A DNA stretch of 64,000 bases, taken from positions 913,735-977,734 of the forward strand of contig JAJNNY010000009.1 in assembly GCA_022453515.1 (NCBI GenBank). The letters are read 5' to 3'. Below, in pieces: positions 35,101-46,595 of the stretch (its first letter is position 1; each line of letters begins with the position of its first letter). Source of the stretch: Astrocystis sublimbata. Taxonomy: Eukaryota > Ascomycota > Sordariomycetes > Xylariales > Xylariaceae. A program made the translations under genes and the position numbers. Under the pieces are notes generated by a model. That model ran no database searches. It saw only the letters and a program-made list of their open reading frames with translations, and was not told the DNA's origin.

Positions 35101-38100
35101 GTCCGTTCCATGCGCATATCCATATTCAACAATAAGCGATCGTTTTCAATGATACCATGCAGATAGAAGGAGCTGGTCCGGTGATCCGGTGATCCGGTGA
35201 TCTTGGCAGAGTAGACATGTAGATATAGACGCCGAGAAGAGACTTGTGGCCAGGGAGGCATAAGATCTAATCTTGGTTCATGTTGGACCCAACAAAACTG
35301 ACGAGAGCGTCTCCGGGGAGATTTGACTCGTGCTTTGTAGCCAGCCAGATGTTCGAGGGTCGTTGATTCCTGCAAGCATCATGGTGCGCTCATTTGTCAA
35401 TCGCGCTAACAAATGTAAACGCAAACTGAATTGAAAAAAAGTTATAAAACTTGAAACATGTACCAATTGAATTATGAATGACTATTTTAGGATCATGTGA
35501 AGTTAAGTCGATGAGTGAAGCGAGATATGACTTGGTCTACTGCGGCCAGTACCCCCGATCACGTTGGAGTAGTACCAGGGAGGCTGAGGAGATGGTTCAG
35601 CAACCAAGCCCATGCAGGGAGGTCCTCGGGGCCGAACAAAAGATATACTTATATTATGAAGAATAGATCATCCCCTCCACCCCCTATCTCGCCTGTCGCT
35701 TGATTGGTGGGACTAGACTGGTGGTAGGTCAGGGGCGCATGGCGAACATGGATTCCCCGCATTCCTATTGCAATATATGACTAACATTACCAGTCTCTCA
35801 TTGTCTCTCTTTGTCCGATATGTGATACTAGCCAGCGGCAGTGGGCGATGTCATCTCATGCCATTTGTATATCTAGACGAGGTGGGGGAGAGTTTGATAT
35901 AAAGGTAGGCATGCTTCATTGCGTTGATTGTGAGGCACTGAAGTGCGCGACGCCCTCGCGACAATCCTACTGTTGTTGGCAATTCATGCAGGATAAGGGG
36001 TCCGCAAAAAAACAGAGCAAAAGCTATTGAGAGCAGAGATTCTAAGACCAGGGATATTTGCGCCTTCCTAATACCAACATCGGCAACGAAGCGAAATCAT
36101 AAAAGCTATGGTTATTACCTACAGCCAGTTGCATAATAAAATATCTTTCTCGATAAATTTCTTGGACCCAAATGCCTTCGTTTTAGGTTGAGGAAGAATC
36201 TGATTTATGCCGTGCCTAGTTCAGGGTTCCATGGAACCTGCCGACCTGCTGCAATGGGCAGTTGAAAATAATAGCATGCATGTATGTGCTATTGCTCGGT
36301 TGTGATCATTTCCCTTTTCGAGTAAATCTCGGTACTTGATCCGAATATAAGCTTTTCGCGCTAGCCATGCCGCGCTGAATGACTCGTTTGGAGAAAGAAA
36401 TTGACCATGGGCTGATATCTGCCTGACTCAGTTGTGCGCCCACTGGAACTCTGTCTTGGGTTGCAACTTGAAAGCATGATTCTACCTATGGCTCATTCCA
36501 CTCATGGTACTACTAGGTACTACTTGGTATAACTGGCCATGGTGGGATGTGCAAGAACTGTATAGAAGTTCTTTTCCTCGGCGATGTCTGTTACCTTTAG
36601 CGGCAAATGCTCAACTAATAGACAAGTACCAGTACTCACTGTTTAGCGGATGTCCCGTTGTGTGTTGTTACCTACCTGTGCCTCTTCATGCACAAGCTCA
36701 TTTAAGATTGATAAGATAAGATCTGTTGTAGATGGTGACTCCACGATTAGCCATCGCATCTCCATGTGTCTTGCACGCTTCAGATTACATGGCACTAAGA
36801 CGTACCTAAGTAGCCTGTAAACTTTCATTGTACATATGCTACAGGCATACAGTACGCGGATGACTAATTCGGCATAGGTCTTCTATATCCAGGTTGTGTA
36901 TATGATGTACTATAAAAGTTCATGCCCAGCTATATATCCACACTTCGTTGTCTGTTTGCAGACGAAGGATTTTTCAAAACGCCCAGACGTTCTTGCTTAT
37001 TCATGTCAACCTAATCTATATGTAAGCATGTCTAGAGCTAAGTTTGAGCCCATAGCATAACTCGATTTGGGCCAAGTCGTTGAAACTAAACTTGGAGCTT
37101 GCCTGTTTAAACACAAAGCCTACTACGATCAACAACCTAATCTGTTGGTGAAACTAAGATCCGTATACTAAAAGCTGACCGGACCTTTATTCCTGCACAC
37201 GAACAAAAGCTTAGTCGCCGAACTGCCTACGGCTGAATTCTCCACGAGTCCATGTGGGGGGATGGGAGGTGACGACGAAGGTAGTAGGTCACATGTTAGT
37301 TGAGGCTGGCGAAGACTCTGCTTGCCTAATCTAGGCAATGAAAGCTGGCAACCTGCGGGTTTGAATAATTTGCGTCAGCCATTGGCCATGTTCATATCTA
37401 ACCGATGAATCCATGTCATGGCAACCAGCACTTTCATCCTCTTCGGACCTTAAGAGCGACACCGTCGAATGAAAATCAGGTTATCTACCGACGACGATGT
37501 ATATCCAGGTCGACATGGCAGTGGGCTGATCGGTTAGATCATCTACGAGATACAGACGAGGAAGGCCAGTTGAAGTATAGAGGTCAGCTACTTTGGTGCA
37601 TCTGCATGCATGATTAACAAAACGGCCGGCACACAGTTAACCGACTGCGAGATCTTTACATACATAACCCGATGCCAAATAATGAACTATATTTGCTTTG
37701 GGCCTTTTCACACTTCAGAGCCGTGTATTGACAGCCACGACGCTAGCCTGACTATAGAAATACTATTAACGTTGGGCCAGACTTACAACTCCAAGTCAGC
37801 ATCCCTAAAAGAGTGTAATAAAATGCTTGATCATGCACACTTCTCATGATTTATACTACTTCCAACACCTGACATGGATAACCACAGATATCTACCATTC
37901 AGCATGCACTTGTGCCAACTACTTTCCTTTGGCTACTGCGCCATCGACGTCCACAACGTCCCATCTGGGTATTCGGTGGTGTGACATACCACCGACGGAG
38001 GATTTAAGAAAGCGGCATCGAACTAACAAAGCAGGGAAGGGCCCCGTCCGTGACTGAAGTGCCTATGCGGCGTAGCAGTTGACGTCCGTCCAATGGGACA

Positions 38101-38220
38101 CTTGCATGCTTGGAGAAACAAACCCACGATAGCTACTCAGCACACGATGCTCGGGAGCCTCCCGAAAACTGGAGAGATAGTCTAGATCATACGTAGAATA
38201 GGACCGAGATGTAGGATAGA
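35101..38220. other. 3.1-kb region without a recognised gene
   Basis: No protein family, RNA gene or transposon is recognised. Base composition is more AT-rich than around the genes and all open frames are under 80 codons. The first part is the 3' region of the peroxidase gene. A short tandem GATCCGGT-type repeat (35177-35202) and a TACTAGGTACT motif (36510-36522) are the only structures noted. A multi-exon gene with very short exons cannot be excluded. Confidence 0.45.
35177..35202. repeat. three tandem CCGGTGAT units
   Basis: The unit TCCGGTGA is repeated three times without gaps in the 3' region of the peroxidase gene. Confidence 0.8.
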
Positions 38221-38230
38221 TATAAAAAGA
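38221..38230 (+). promoter_or_regulatory. TATA box
   Basis: TATAAAAAGA lies 107 bases upstream of the ATG of the following secreted-protein gene. This is the expected position for a fungal TATA element with a short leader. Confidence 0.6.
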
Positions 38231-38336
38231 CCCGTCCAACCCTCTGGGGCTGGTGGATATTCATGCTAGCAGAGCAAACTTGACCAGTGATTTCTCTCTC
38301 TGCAAAGTACTACCGTTCATCTCTCCGTGGTCCACC

Positions 38337-39642
38337 ATGAAGTACTCATTCATTCTCGGCGCTCTCGCCTACGCTGGCTTGGCCAGTGCTGAGACACATA
38401 CGAGTGTCTCGACGAAGACAACGTCCGGGAAATGCTCGACAGCATACGGTTCGGGCGACGGTGTTCGACCCACGCCCGTCCCAACATCCGTGGTCACGGA
38501 GGCAGTCTCATCATTTACCACTCATTCGACTGTATCAGTTCCCAAGGGCTATACTCGAGTCACCGATAAGACTGTCACGGTCACGGAGCATACGCTGCAT
38601 ACTGGCTCGGTCGTCTTCGCGAGTGTGACCTCGGGCATTCAAACCAAGTGGTCCATTCCGACGGTGACCGTTGCGACGGCTACGGTACGTAAAGATCCGG
38701 GATATCTTCCCCCATCCCTCTCAGTCTGGCGTGGGATAGCAGCTATCCTTCCGGCCCATATCAACTTTCAGAGAAGTCTTGGATGCATCACATCCGAGAT
38801 CTTACAGGCTGTGCGGAGCCGAACATATGGCGATAGTACTAAACTCGGGATCGCAGTGGCCGGTTACAACGTGCACGAACAACATCAAACAGAAGACGGT
38901 AACAAAGTACACTGGGACTTACACCCCGGTGCCGGGCCAGGCGACAACCGTGCCAGCAACGTTCGCGACCCAAGCGGTCTGCACAAACTTAGTTACGTCT
39001 ATCATACACCTGTTGCCGACGGTGACGGGGTCGACCATTGTGACGATTCACGACACACCCACCAGCACCATCAACGATTTCACGACGACGGTGAGCTCAG
39101 ACGTGACCTACCTGACAGTGACCACGCCATCAGCAACCGTGACATCTACGACCACCACGTACACCGCGCGAGGCCTCGTAGTGCCCACAAGGGTCGCGTG
39201 CGAGGAGACAGTTACGCGGACTATGGACGCCCGCTGCGCACCTGTAAGTTACAACTCAGCCTGTCATGGCATTGGCCATGTAGCTAGCTAGCCTAGGTAG
39301 CTGACAACACGATACCCCCCCTTCCAGACAAATCTGATCGGCGACTACAACGGCATCGGCCTCGTGGCCGGCCGCTACAACGCCAACGTGTCGGTGGTGT
39401 ACACGCGCGAGGAGCCGTACGTCTCGAACCCGAGCGAGTGCTGCCAGAGCTGCCTGGACAACGAGGGCTGCGGCGCGTCCATGTGGGGGCCCGGCGAGAC
39501 CTGCGGCCTCTACTACCACAGCGACGCCAGCGGTCAGCCCCAGTGTGACTTCATCTTCACCTATGGGGCCCAGGCGAATCGGTATGCGGCCGGCCAGGGC
39601 ATCATTGTGGCGAACGGGTGCGGGACCGTTCAATATGAGTAG
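38337..39642 (+). CDS. secreted Thr/Ser-rich protein with Cys-rich C-terminal domain
   Basis: The function is not known. Three exons, 38337-38684, 38857-39243 and 39328-39642, give 1050 nt and 349 residues. An 18-residue signal peptide (MKYSFILGALAYAGLASA) is followed by about 220 residues dominated by Thr, Ser and Val with TVT/TTT repeats, typical of O-mannosylated fungal wall proteins. The last 100 residues are compact and Cys-rich, with CCQSCLDNEGCGASMW, CGLYY, CDF and NGCG. The spacing resembles a PAN/Apple-like module, often involved in protein or sugar binding. The acceptor ending at 38856 was chosen because the nearer AG at 38807 leads into a frame lacking the Thr-rich character. A TATA box lies upstream. 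A cell-wall or adhesive role is an inference. Confidence 0.78.
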
Positions 39643-40247
39643 GTAGGGAGCATGGACTGGGTTGGCTCATCTCTGATTAGATGTAAGGAGTCGGATGATG
39701 GTGCAAAGGGGAAGTGAAAAGGGGGAGGTGATGATGTTCATAGCAGTCGGTGGCTTGGGAAATAGGAAATGCAATATAAGAAGAGGGAGTTGATTGACAT
39801 GGCTGTTATGGAAATGTATATAGCCCAAACCTAGCAGTGTTGAGCTCCCGTATCTTTGAGTATCTCAATTCCCAAGATGTGATGATTCTGCTCGATAGCA
39901 AACACGACGATGATGATGAGATTCTCGTGAATATGAAATGTGATTGATTGTAAGTATATTTGTGAATACCTAGCATGCCTAGGTACATGGTGGACCCGAC
40001 GAGAGGGAATGATGTAAATACAGTATGAAGTAGATATATTACTGTGGAAGCTCTTACTGTGTCCTATATATAAGGCGGAGCTTGCCGCATTGTGAAATAC
40101 ACACGTTCAAGTTTCCGAGAGTCAACTTGGACAGATGCGCCAACAGTCAATCCACCTGCTCCGACCCTTCTGAACCGCCGAGGCCCCGGCTCGAAGCCCG
40201 TAATCCCTTTTGCCTGAATCGCATTGCCCACGCCCCAACCGCCTACG
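39643..40247. other. intergenic between the secreted protein and ATP11
   Basis: This holds the 3' region of the upstream gene and the promoter of ATP11. A GCCTAGGTAC motif lies at 39977-39986. No gene is seen. Confidence 0.5.
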
Positions 40248-41234
40248 ATGGTCGCCATGCGGCTCGCCTCGACGCTGGGCCGTCGTCTCCAGCGGGCCAC
40301 CGTGCTGTCCCCGGGCACGGCGCAGCAGCAGCAGCGGCGCTGGGCCCAGGTGCACGACGTGCGTTTCCTGGCGACGACGCAGGCGCCGCGGAACATCGCC
40401 GAGAAGTACCGGGAGAAGCTCGACCAGAAGGCCCGCGCCGAGGGCCTGCGCAGCGTCGACGAGCTGAAGACGGCCTACGCCGACCGCATCCAGCACCTGA
40501 AGAAGAAGGATAGCACCACCATCCCGGGCCTCGATGCCCTCCTCGCCGACGAGGAACCGTCGTCGTCGCAGGCGCAGACCCAGCAGACCTCAAATCAGAC
40601 AAAATCGCAACCTCCGATATCCTCCCCCTCCGCCCGCTCGACCTCCCAAGGCGCCGTGAAGCCGCTCTCCGAGATTCTCGACCTGCCCAAGGCCCGCGAG
40701 CTGCCCGTCAAGGAGCTCTCCGCCATCTGGCGGTTGCGGCACGCGGCGTCGGAGAACTCGCTGTGCGCCGTGGTGCCGACGGCGACGTACGCGGCGCTCG
40801 AGCGCACGGGGCGCGCGCACCCGACCTTCGTGCTGCCCGTGCCGCGCGACGGCCAGGGCGCCGAGATCCACTACCTGCAGTGGGTGTTCGACGCCGTGTC
40901 GGGCACCGGCACCGTGCTCTTCACCCAGCTGGCCGAGTACAAGGCGCGCGGCGAGTGGGCGCAGCCGCACACGAGCATCACCCACTACGCCGACGCCGCC
41001 GGGCTGTCGCACGAGGGGAACCAGGGCGTCGTGCTCATGGCCGGGAGCCTGGTCGAGGGGCGCGGCGCGTCCATCGAGGATGCGAGGTGGCTGGTCATGC
41101 TGATGCAGCGCTTCTACGGCGAGGAGGGCCTGGGCGGGGATGCGGCCAAGAGGCAGCTGCTGATGGAGTTCTCCAAGGGAGACGGGAACTTCTCGGTCGA
41201 GAAGCTACTTGAGGAGAGCGAGAAGCTGGGCTGA
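40248..41234 (+). CDS. ATP11: F1-ATPase assembly factor Atp11
   Basis: Atp11 is a mitochondrial matrix chaperone that binds the free F1 beta subunit until it pairs with alpha. The gene is intronless, 328 residues. The N terminus is Arg- and Ala-rich without acidic residues, consistent with a matrix presequence. A heptad-like segment follows (NIAEKYREKLDQKARAEG) and then a low-complexity Ser/Gln stretch (about 105-135). The conserved domain begins near KPLSEILDLPKARELP and contains EIWRxRH-like AIWRLRHA, FVLPVPRDG, EIHYLQW, TVLFTQLAEYKARGE and LMQRFYG. These are the usual Atp11 blocks. The frame is open upstream but has no earlier ATG. The gene is very GC-rich compared with its flanks. Confidence 0.93.
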   Translation: MVAMRLASTLGRRLQRATVLSPGTAQQQQRRWAQVHDVRFLATTQAPRNIAEKYREKLDQKARAEGLRSVDELKTAYADRIQHLKKKDSTTIPGLDALLADEEPSSSQAQTQQTSNQTKSQPPISSPSARSTSQGAVKPLSEILDLPKARELPVKELSAIWRLRHAASENSLCAVVPTATYAALERTGRAHPTFVLPVPRDGQGAEIHYLQWVFDAVSGTGTVLFTQLAEYKARGEWAQPHTSITHYADAAGLSHEGNQGVVLMAGSLVEGRGASIEDARWLVMLMQRFYGEEGLGGDAAKRQLLMEFSKGDGNFSVEKLLEESEKLG

Positions 41235-41811
41235 AAGTCGCTCTCGAATCATGAGCAGCGACTGGCTGCAATATCTTGGTGGATGACGAGTCCGCATGGC
41301 AAGCGTCAATCGGGAAACCGTTTAGAAATGTGAAGATATTGTCGGAAAATTAGAGCTTTGCAAAACCAGGTTACCGGAGATCCAGGACGGAGAAGATACA
41401 TAGAAATGGTGTCCTTAAAGAGGTACATATGTATAGAGCCACAACGCACGAACTATCATGGGCACCTGTATCTACGATGGGAATGGCAATGTTCCCATTG
41501 TGCCCGAGCATGAGGTATATACCCTCAGAAGAGTTAGTCTAGCACATCTGTAACAATAAACAATAAAGTTAAATGACTATCAGCCAAACCGGTAGTGTCT
41601 TATCATTCTAGTTGTGTAGGCGTAGGTGATATGTAAATTCGCTCAAAATGAACTCTCACGTACAGACTCGGTAACGATCCAAACGCACCGCTTATGACCT
41701 TCATATAGTGTACATCTGCAACACAAATCCAGAACACACAACGCTAGATCATTGGTCCATTCTCACAAGTCTCTGTGTAATCACTTCGCCCTCTCAGTAA
41801 AACTGGTGTGA
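41235..41811. other. convergent 3' intergenic region
   Basis: It separates ATP11 from the 3' end of the ligase gene on the other strand and should hold both 3' UTRs. Nothing else is seen. Confidence 0.5.
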
Positions 41812-43727
41812 TCATAGCTTTGCTCCCATAGCCCGATCCTCGGCTTTCGCCTGGTCTTTGAGAACACGGCGGAGAAGCTTGCCGCTCGCATTCTTGGGGA
41901 TTTCGTTGATGAACCTTACGCCGCCACGGAGCTTCTTGTGATCCGCAACGCGGCCGTCGAGCCATGTGACGATTTCCTGTGCTTTGGTCTCGTCCCCTGC
42001 CACGCCGGGCTTGAGGACTAAATACGCACGTGGAACCTCGGTTTCCCGCTGCCGGTCATGTGCCGGGATGACACAGGCGTCCGCGACATCGCTGTGACCT
42101 TGCAATACGCCTTCAAGCTCTGCCGGTGCTACTTGGAAACCCTCTGTGATATTGTATTAGCTGCTGCTCCAATGGACCTATTTTGTCCACCAAAGTTTCG
42201 GGTGCAACCAGATGGAGGGATGGAAGTGCGCGACTCACTATATTTGATCAACTCTTTTAGTCTATCCGTGATATAAAGGTTGCCCTTGTCGTCAAAGTAT
42301 CCAATGTCGCCAGTTTTAAAGTATCCATCGGGGCTGAATGTGTCCTCTTGAAGTTCTGGGCGGTTCAGATAGCCCGGGAAGACATTAGGACCTTTCACCC
42401 AGAGCTCACCTTCTTGGCCGCTAGGTAGTTCGGTTCCTTCTAGATTAACGATCTTGGCCTCTATATTCGGCAGTAGTTTGCCTGAAGAGCCGTTATGCCG
42501 CTTCCAATCGGAAATGACACCTTTTGTGAGTGTCGGGGACGTCTCCGACAGGCCGTAACCTTGCATGACAGGGAACGTCAGCCGGTCCCATACCATTTCG
42601 ACGAGGTCGCGGCCCAGAGGCGCCGCGCCCGAGTTCATAAATTTCACAGTGGAAAGGTCATATTTCGACACGGCCGGATGCTTAGCAAGTGCTAGGACCA
42701 CGGGGGGTGGGATCGAGGCATACGTGACCCCGAAGTCTTGGATTGCTTGGCAGGCCTTCTCGAGCTCGAACTTGGGCAATATTATAGTTTGCAGTCCCAG
42801 ATGTATACCTTGAAGCGCGATACATGTCAGACCCTGGGCTTCTGTGTTAGTAAATTCCTGCAAGTCGAGTAAATACCAAGTTGGCTTGCTTACATAGACA
42901 TGAAAAAACGGCAAAATAGCCAATTGCTTGTCGCCTTGACCATCCAATCCGCCGGAGTGATAGAGACCATTGAATCTATCCACATGGTCGAGCTGAGCGA
43001 GGTTGGCGACAATGTTGTAATGCGTCAATTTGACGCCCTTGGGAAGACCGGTGGTGCCACTGCTATATACCAAGAACGCCAGGTCCTTCTTCGGGTCGAC
43101 ACGTGCCTGTCCGGAGTTGAACGTTCCCAGGAGACCCGTGGGCTTGATTTCGGTGAAATGCTTGACTTGCCCCGTAGGGTCACGTCCGTCGCCGAGCAAG
43201 ATGATGCGGCTCTCGGGCAAACCGATAGCGCTGGCCGCTTCTCGGACGACGGGCAGCATCGGCAACTGGGTGACTATCCCCTTCACGCCCGAGTCCTTCA
43301 TCTGGAAGGCCAGCTCTTTGGCAGTATAAGTCGGATTGGCAGTGCTGGCGGCACCGCCTATGTAGTGCACACCGAAGAAGACGGGAGCATAGTCGACGCT
43401 GTTAGGCGTGAAAAACCCGAGGACGTCGCCTTTCTTGAAACCCCATTGCGAACGCAATCCGCGGCCAAACTCAATGGCGGTGTTCTTGGTCTGTAGCCAG
43501 GTATACGATCGTCTCGTGTCCGCGTCTATATAGATTTCTGGGATACCAGTTAGTACATCGAGGTATGCGATTGCTCCAATGCCGCTCGTGTCGACCTCAT
43601 AATTGGCATTGGGGAGCCGAAACTCACCTTTGTTATCCGGCCATAGTCTGTCCTTTCTTTCAAACAAATAGGTCCATAAGTCGACGTTGGGGATGTCGAT
43701 ATCCTGATATAACGACTTTGCGGGCAT
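41812..43727 (-). CDS. peroxisomal acyl-CoA / 4-coumarate-CoA-type ligase
   Basis: This ANL-superfamily enzyme activates a carboxylic acid to its acyl-AMP and then to a CoA thioester. Four exons (minus): 43727-43628, 43537-42894, 42833-42239 and 42143-41812, giving 1671 nt and 556 residues. Motifs are the P-loop YSSGTTGLPKG, HVYGLTCIAL across the second intron, QGYGLSETSP, GYFKTGDIGYFD, DRLKELIK and the catalytic Lys in NASGKLLRR. The protein ends Ala-Lys-Leu, a type 1 peroxisomal targeting signal, so the reaction probably occurs in peroxisomes. Fungal members include phenylacetate-, coumarate- and fatty-acid-type ligases, and the substrate cannot be read from sequence. The first two introns (90 and 60 bases) are multiples of three with no stop codon, so an unspliced reading looks open. 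Confidence 0.9.
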
Positions 43728-44687
43728 GGCGGCGTCACTCAGATGTCAGATACGTCCTGCTTACTGCTAAGGTTCCGGCAACAGGGATTCGGTTCGTGCG
43801 GTTGGAGGCAGGCTGCAGGTACTGTAGGTAGGAGTTGAGATTAAGGTTTTGTATGTATGTGCGCGATCTGGAATCGTCGAATCGACCATTGAACAAGGGA
43901 AGATGTTATCCAGTGTTACCTGCCAGCCATGCTGCTGACAGGTACCTGGCGAGCCTGGTAAGCTCCAACATGACCACTCCTCCCAGCCACTAAGGACGCC
44001 TACCGAGGTAGCGGTATGTGGTGTCCTACGCTTCTTTGTCGACTTAACACCGACTTACACAGATTGACAGCTTACGGTCAGCTCGGCGTTTGCTCTGCCC
44101 CAGAGCCCCAGATAGCGCTAGCCGTAAAAGGGAGCGATAACGGATCTAGTCTCCATCGTCTAGCCAGATACGGTGACAGGTACCATGTCATTAGCGTCAT
44201 TAGCCTGCATCAACCTGGCTTTCCCCGGCTTTCAACGTTTAAAAGCGGGCTGCCAGACTGACCGTAAACCCAGCTTAGGTCACTAGCTAGTAGATTCATC
44301 CATCCTACGAGCACATCCCACTTTTGGGTGTGGTCAATCTACTTTATTTCAGTCCCGCAACTAGTAGACTGCTCGAACAATCCTTTGATTCACAGTCTGT
44401 AATGAAGGCAAGTTTGATCGACAGATGAATGTCTCAAAAGGTCTTGAAAGCCTTATGGATACTCATGGTCTGCCCAGTACTTCGCCAGGAATTTATTCAA
44501 TTCAAGACGGCCTTTACACGAGACTTAGAACTTGTAACTGTGTTATGTGCAACTATGGGCTGGCATATTCATACTGACAGCTCAATCAAACAAAAGTTCT
44601 GAAAGAAAAAGAAAGGGTCAAACGAATGAATGTGTAACTATGGGTGAATAAGAATAAGTCTCTGGGTGCTGAAACCGCTCAATACAT
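43728..44687. other. intergenic; promoter of the ligase gene
   Basis: No gene is recognised. A GGTACTGTAGGTAGG motif lies near 43818-43832 and GAGGTAGCGGTA near 44005. The last 300 bases form the 3' region of the hydrolase gene. Confidence 0.5.
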
Positions 44688-45752
44688 TCAACCCGAACTC
44701 TCCACCTTCTTGACCATGTCAACAAGCTGCTCTGCCACGAAAGGAGGATTATCCTTCTGAACAAAGTGACCACTTCCGGGGGCGATCAAAGGCCCCTTGG
44801 ATCGATCAGGGTCAGTGAGGTTGCAGAGCCCCTCGTTATACTTAACCCACATGCTGCAGGGTATTTGTAAGTCAATATTTAGTTGGGTCATGAGCGATGA
44901 CTTACGGTTGAGTATACATTTCGGCCATGCCAATGGGAACTTTCATCATCTCCCACTCTTCATTTGAGAACTGTTCGAGCTCATGGCCAACAACAGTAAC
45001 CCAAGGACCTTTGCTTGAGCTCTTGGAGCCTTTCAGCTTTGGCTCAGATGGATCAGGCAGGATTTCCTTGATCTTTCGACGATCAAACCCCTCCTTGTTC
45101 CTCGCACCGGAAGAGAATATGGTAGTCATCTTGGTATAGGCTGCTTCATAAACCTCCAGTGAGGTACCAGCAGGTGCCATTGTTGCGAGATCAAATGAGG
45201 CATCTTTCGGGTTCGGCCAGATACTTTCATAGTCAGTATTGCCGGGATTGGAATCGAGGAATAAGATCCCTTCAACGATCGTAGGGTATCTGATTGCAAT
45301 AAGAGCGGCCAATCTCAGTTCGACTTTGTGGAAACGCCTGTCATAGAGTAGAGCAACCCTTACCTATCAGCATATCGACGAGCGATATGAGCGCCAATAC
45401 TATTGTTTATGAGAACTAAACGATTCTGACGATAAGAGGCAACAACCGTAATCAACTCATGGAGATCGTCAGTGGCATCGTCTAACGTGTGAGCATAGCC
45501 AGGATCCTTGTTTGGCCAACCCTCACGAGGGTCCCTTGGGGATGCACCTTGGCCATATCTGTCATACGTAAGAACCCATGGTTTCGGATCGATGTCTAAC
45601 TTTAGGAAGAGATCAATTGTGGGTTTCCACACTGTTTGTGGAAGGCCAAGACCGTTGAGACAGACGACAAGAAGGCTGCTCGCTGCGTCTCCTGGGTATA
45701 GCTCATAAGCTACTGGCGCTTCTGGCTTAGAAGGTAGCGTGGCGAAGGGCAT
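44688..45752 (-). CDS. alpha/beta hydrolase-fold protein
   Basis: A soluble alpha/beta hydrolase of unknown substrate. Three exons (minus): 45752-45364, 45313-44906 and 44853-44688, giving 963 nt and 320 residues. The N-terminal strand and oxyanion segment CLNGLGLPQTVW, the segment LTYDRYGQGAS and the nucleophile elbow INNSIGAH with Ser118 are seen. The elbow has Asn where GxSxG normally has its first Gly. Leu-Asp-Ser-Asn (FLDSNPG) follows in the position of a later strand, and the catalytic His lies in GSGHFVQKDNP near the C terminus. There is no signal peptide and no peroxisomal signal. Neighbouring genes give no clear functional hint. Confidence 0.85.
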
Positions 45753-46595
45753 ATTGCATGAGTTCAGCTGACAATAGAGGCAGGTTTTTGGAGTATCGTA
45801 TGAAGGGGAACGTTCAACAAGCCTCCTGTGAAGCGAGAAATAACTCGACTACAATTCTTAAAACGGGTGAGGATGTAGATGAGCCATGACGCTGGGGAGA
45901 CGGAGCTCGGAATGATTCTATCATTCTAGATGCTTGTTGTACCAACATTAAGCATATCTAGCGCGCTGATTGGCCTTCAACTTCCCGGCGTAGTCGTTGC
46001 TCTACATAGTACAAAGAGCCTCACGACCAATCTGAAAAGTGTTGGTGGGTCCCTTTTGTTTCTGTAAATGCACATTCAAAGGGCGAAAATCGAGTCGATA
46101 CGCGTGTTTGCGCAACCCGCATATGTAGCGCAATGGTGTCTCGTCAGATATGATGCAGAAAAAGTGACGTTGTTGCAGTTTTCAATAGATATGGGTTGCT
46201 CTATCTAATCTGCCCCACGTCTTCATCACGTACACATCGACTACTGCAGTCCGGCTATCGTCGACCCAATAGTGTGGAACTAATTAGTACGAGGTTAGAT
46301 GATGAAATGTGCACTGTCTTGGGGCCTGACAGGGCCTGAAGTGTCTACGAGTAAGTATGGAATCAATTGCTTAAGATATACATACAGGTAGTCATCATGA
46401 CACATATACGATTATGTACAAAAAGTATTTATTGGAACTCGTCAACTTCACATATCCAAAACCTTTCTCGCTCATCTAATCGTATGCAATGCCGCATGTT
46501 AAACCCAAATACCGATGGAACAACCCACAATCGCTGTTCCCGTTAGGTGCCAACTACGCAAATTAGTCTCGCCCTAGAAATATAGCCCCACGGTA
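45753..46595. other. intergenic; no gene recognised
   Basis: Between the 5' end of the hydrolase gene and the 3' end of the esterase gene. Only short frames are present and no repeat is noticed. Confidence 0.5.

Noticed and set aside
38808..39287. Continuation of the first frame of the Thr-rich protein (His/Arg/Asp-rich reading)
   Set aside because: The alternative acceptor ending at 38856 enters the Thr-rich frame and leads into the Cys-rich domain; the His/Arg-rich reading is an out-of-frame translation of the same repeats.
43538..43627. Unspliced reading of the ligase N terminus as one long exon
   Set aside because: Consensus splice ends are present and removal restores DNKEIYIDADTRRSYTW, which fits the family better than the 30 extra residues.
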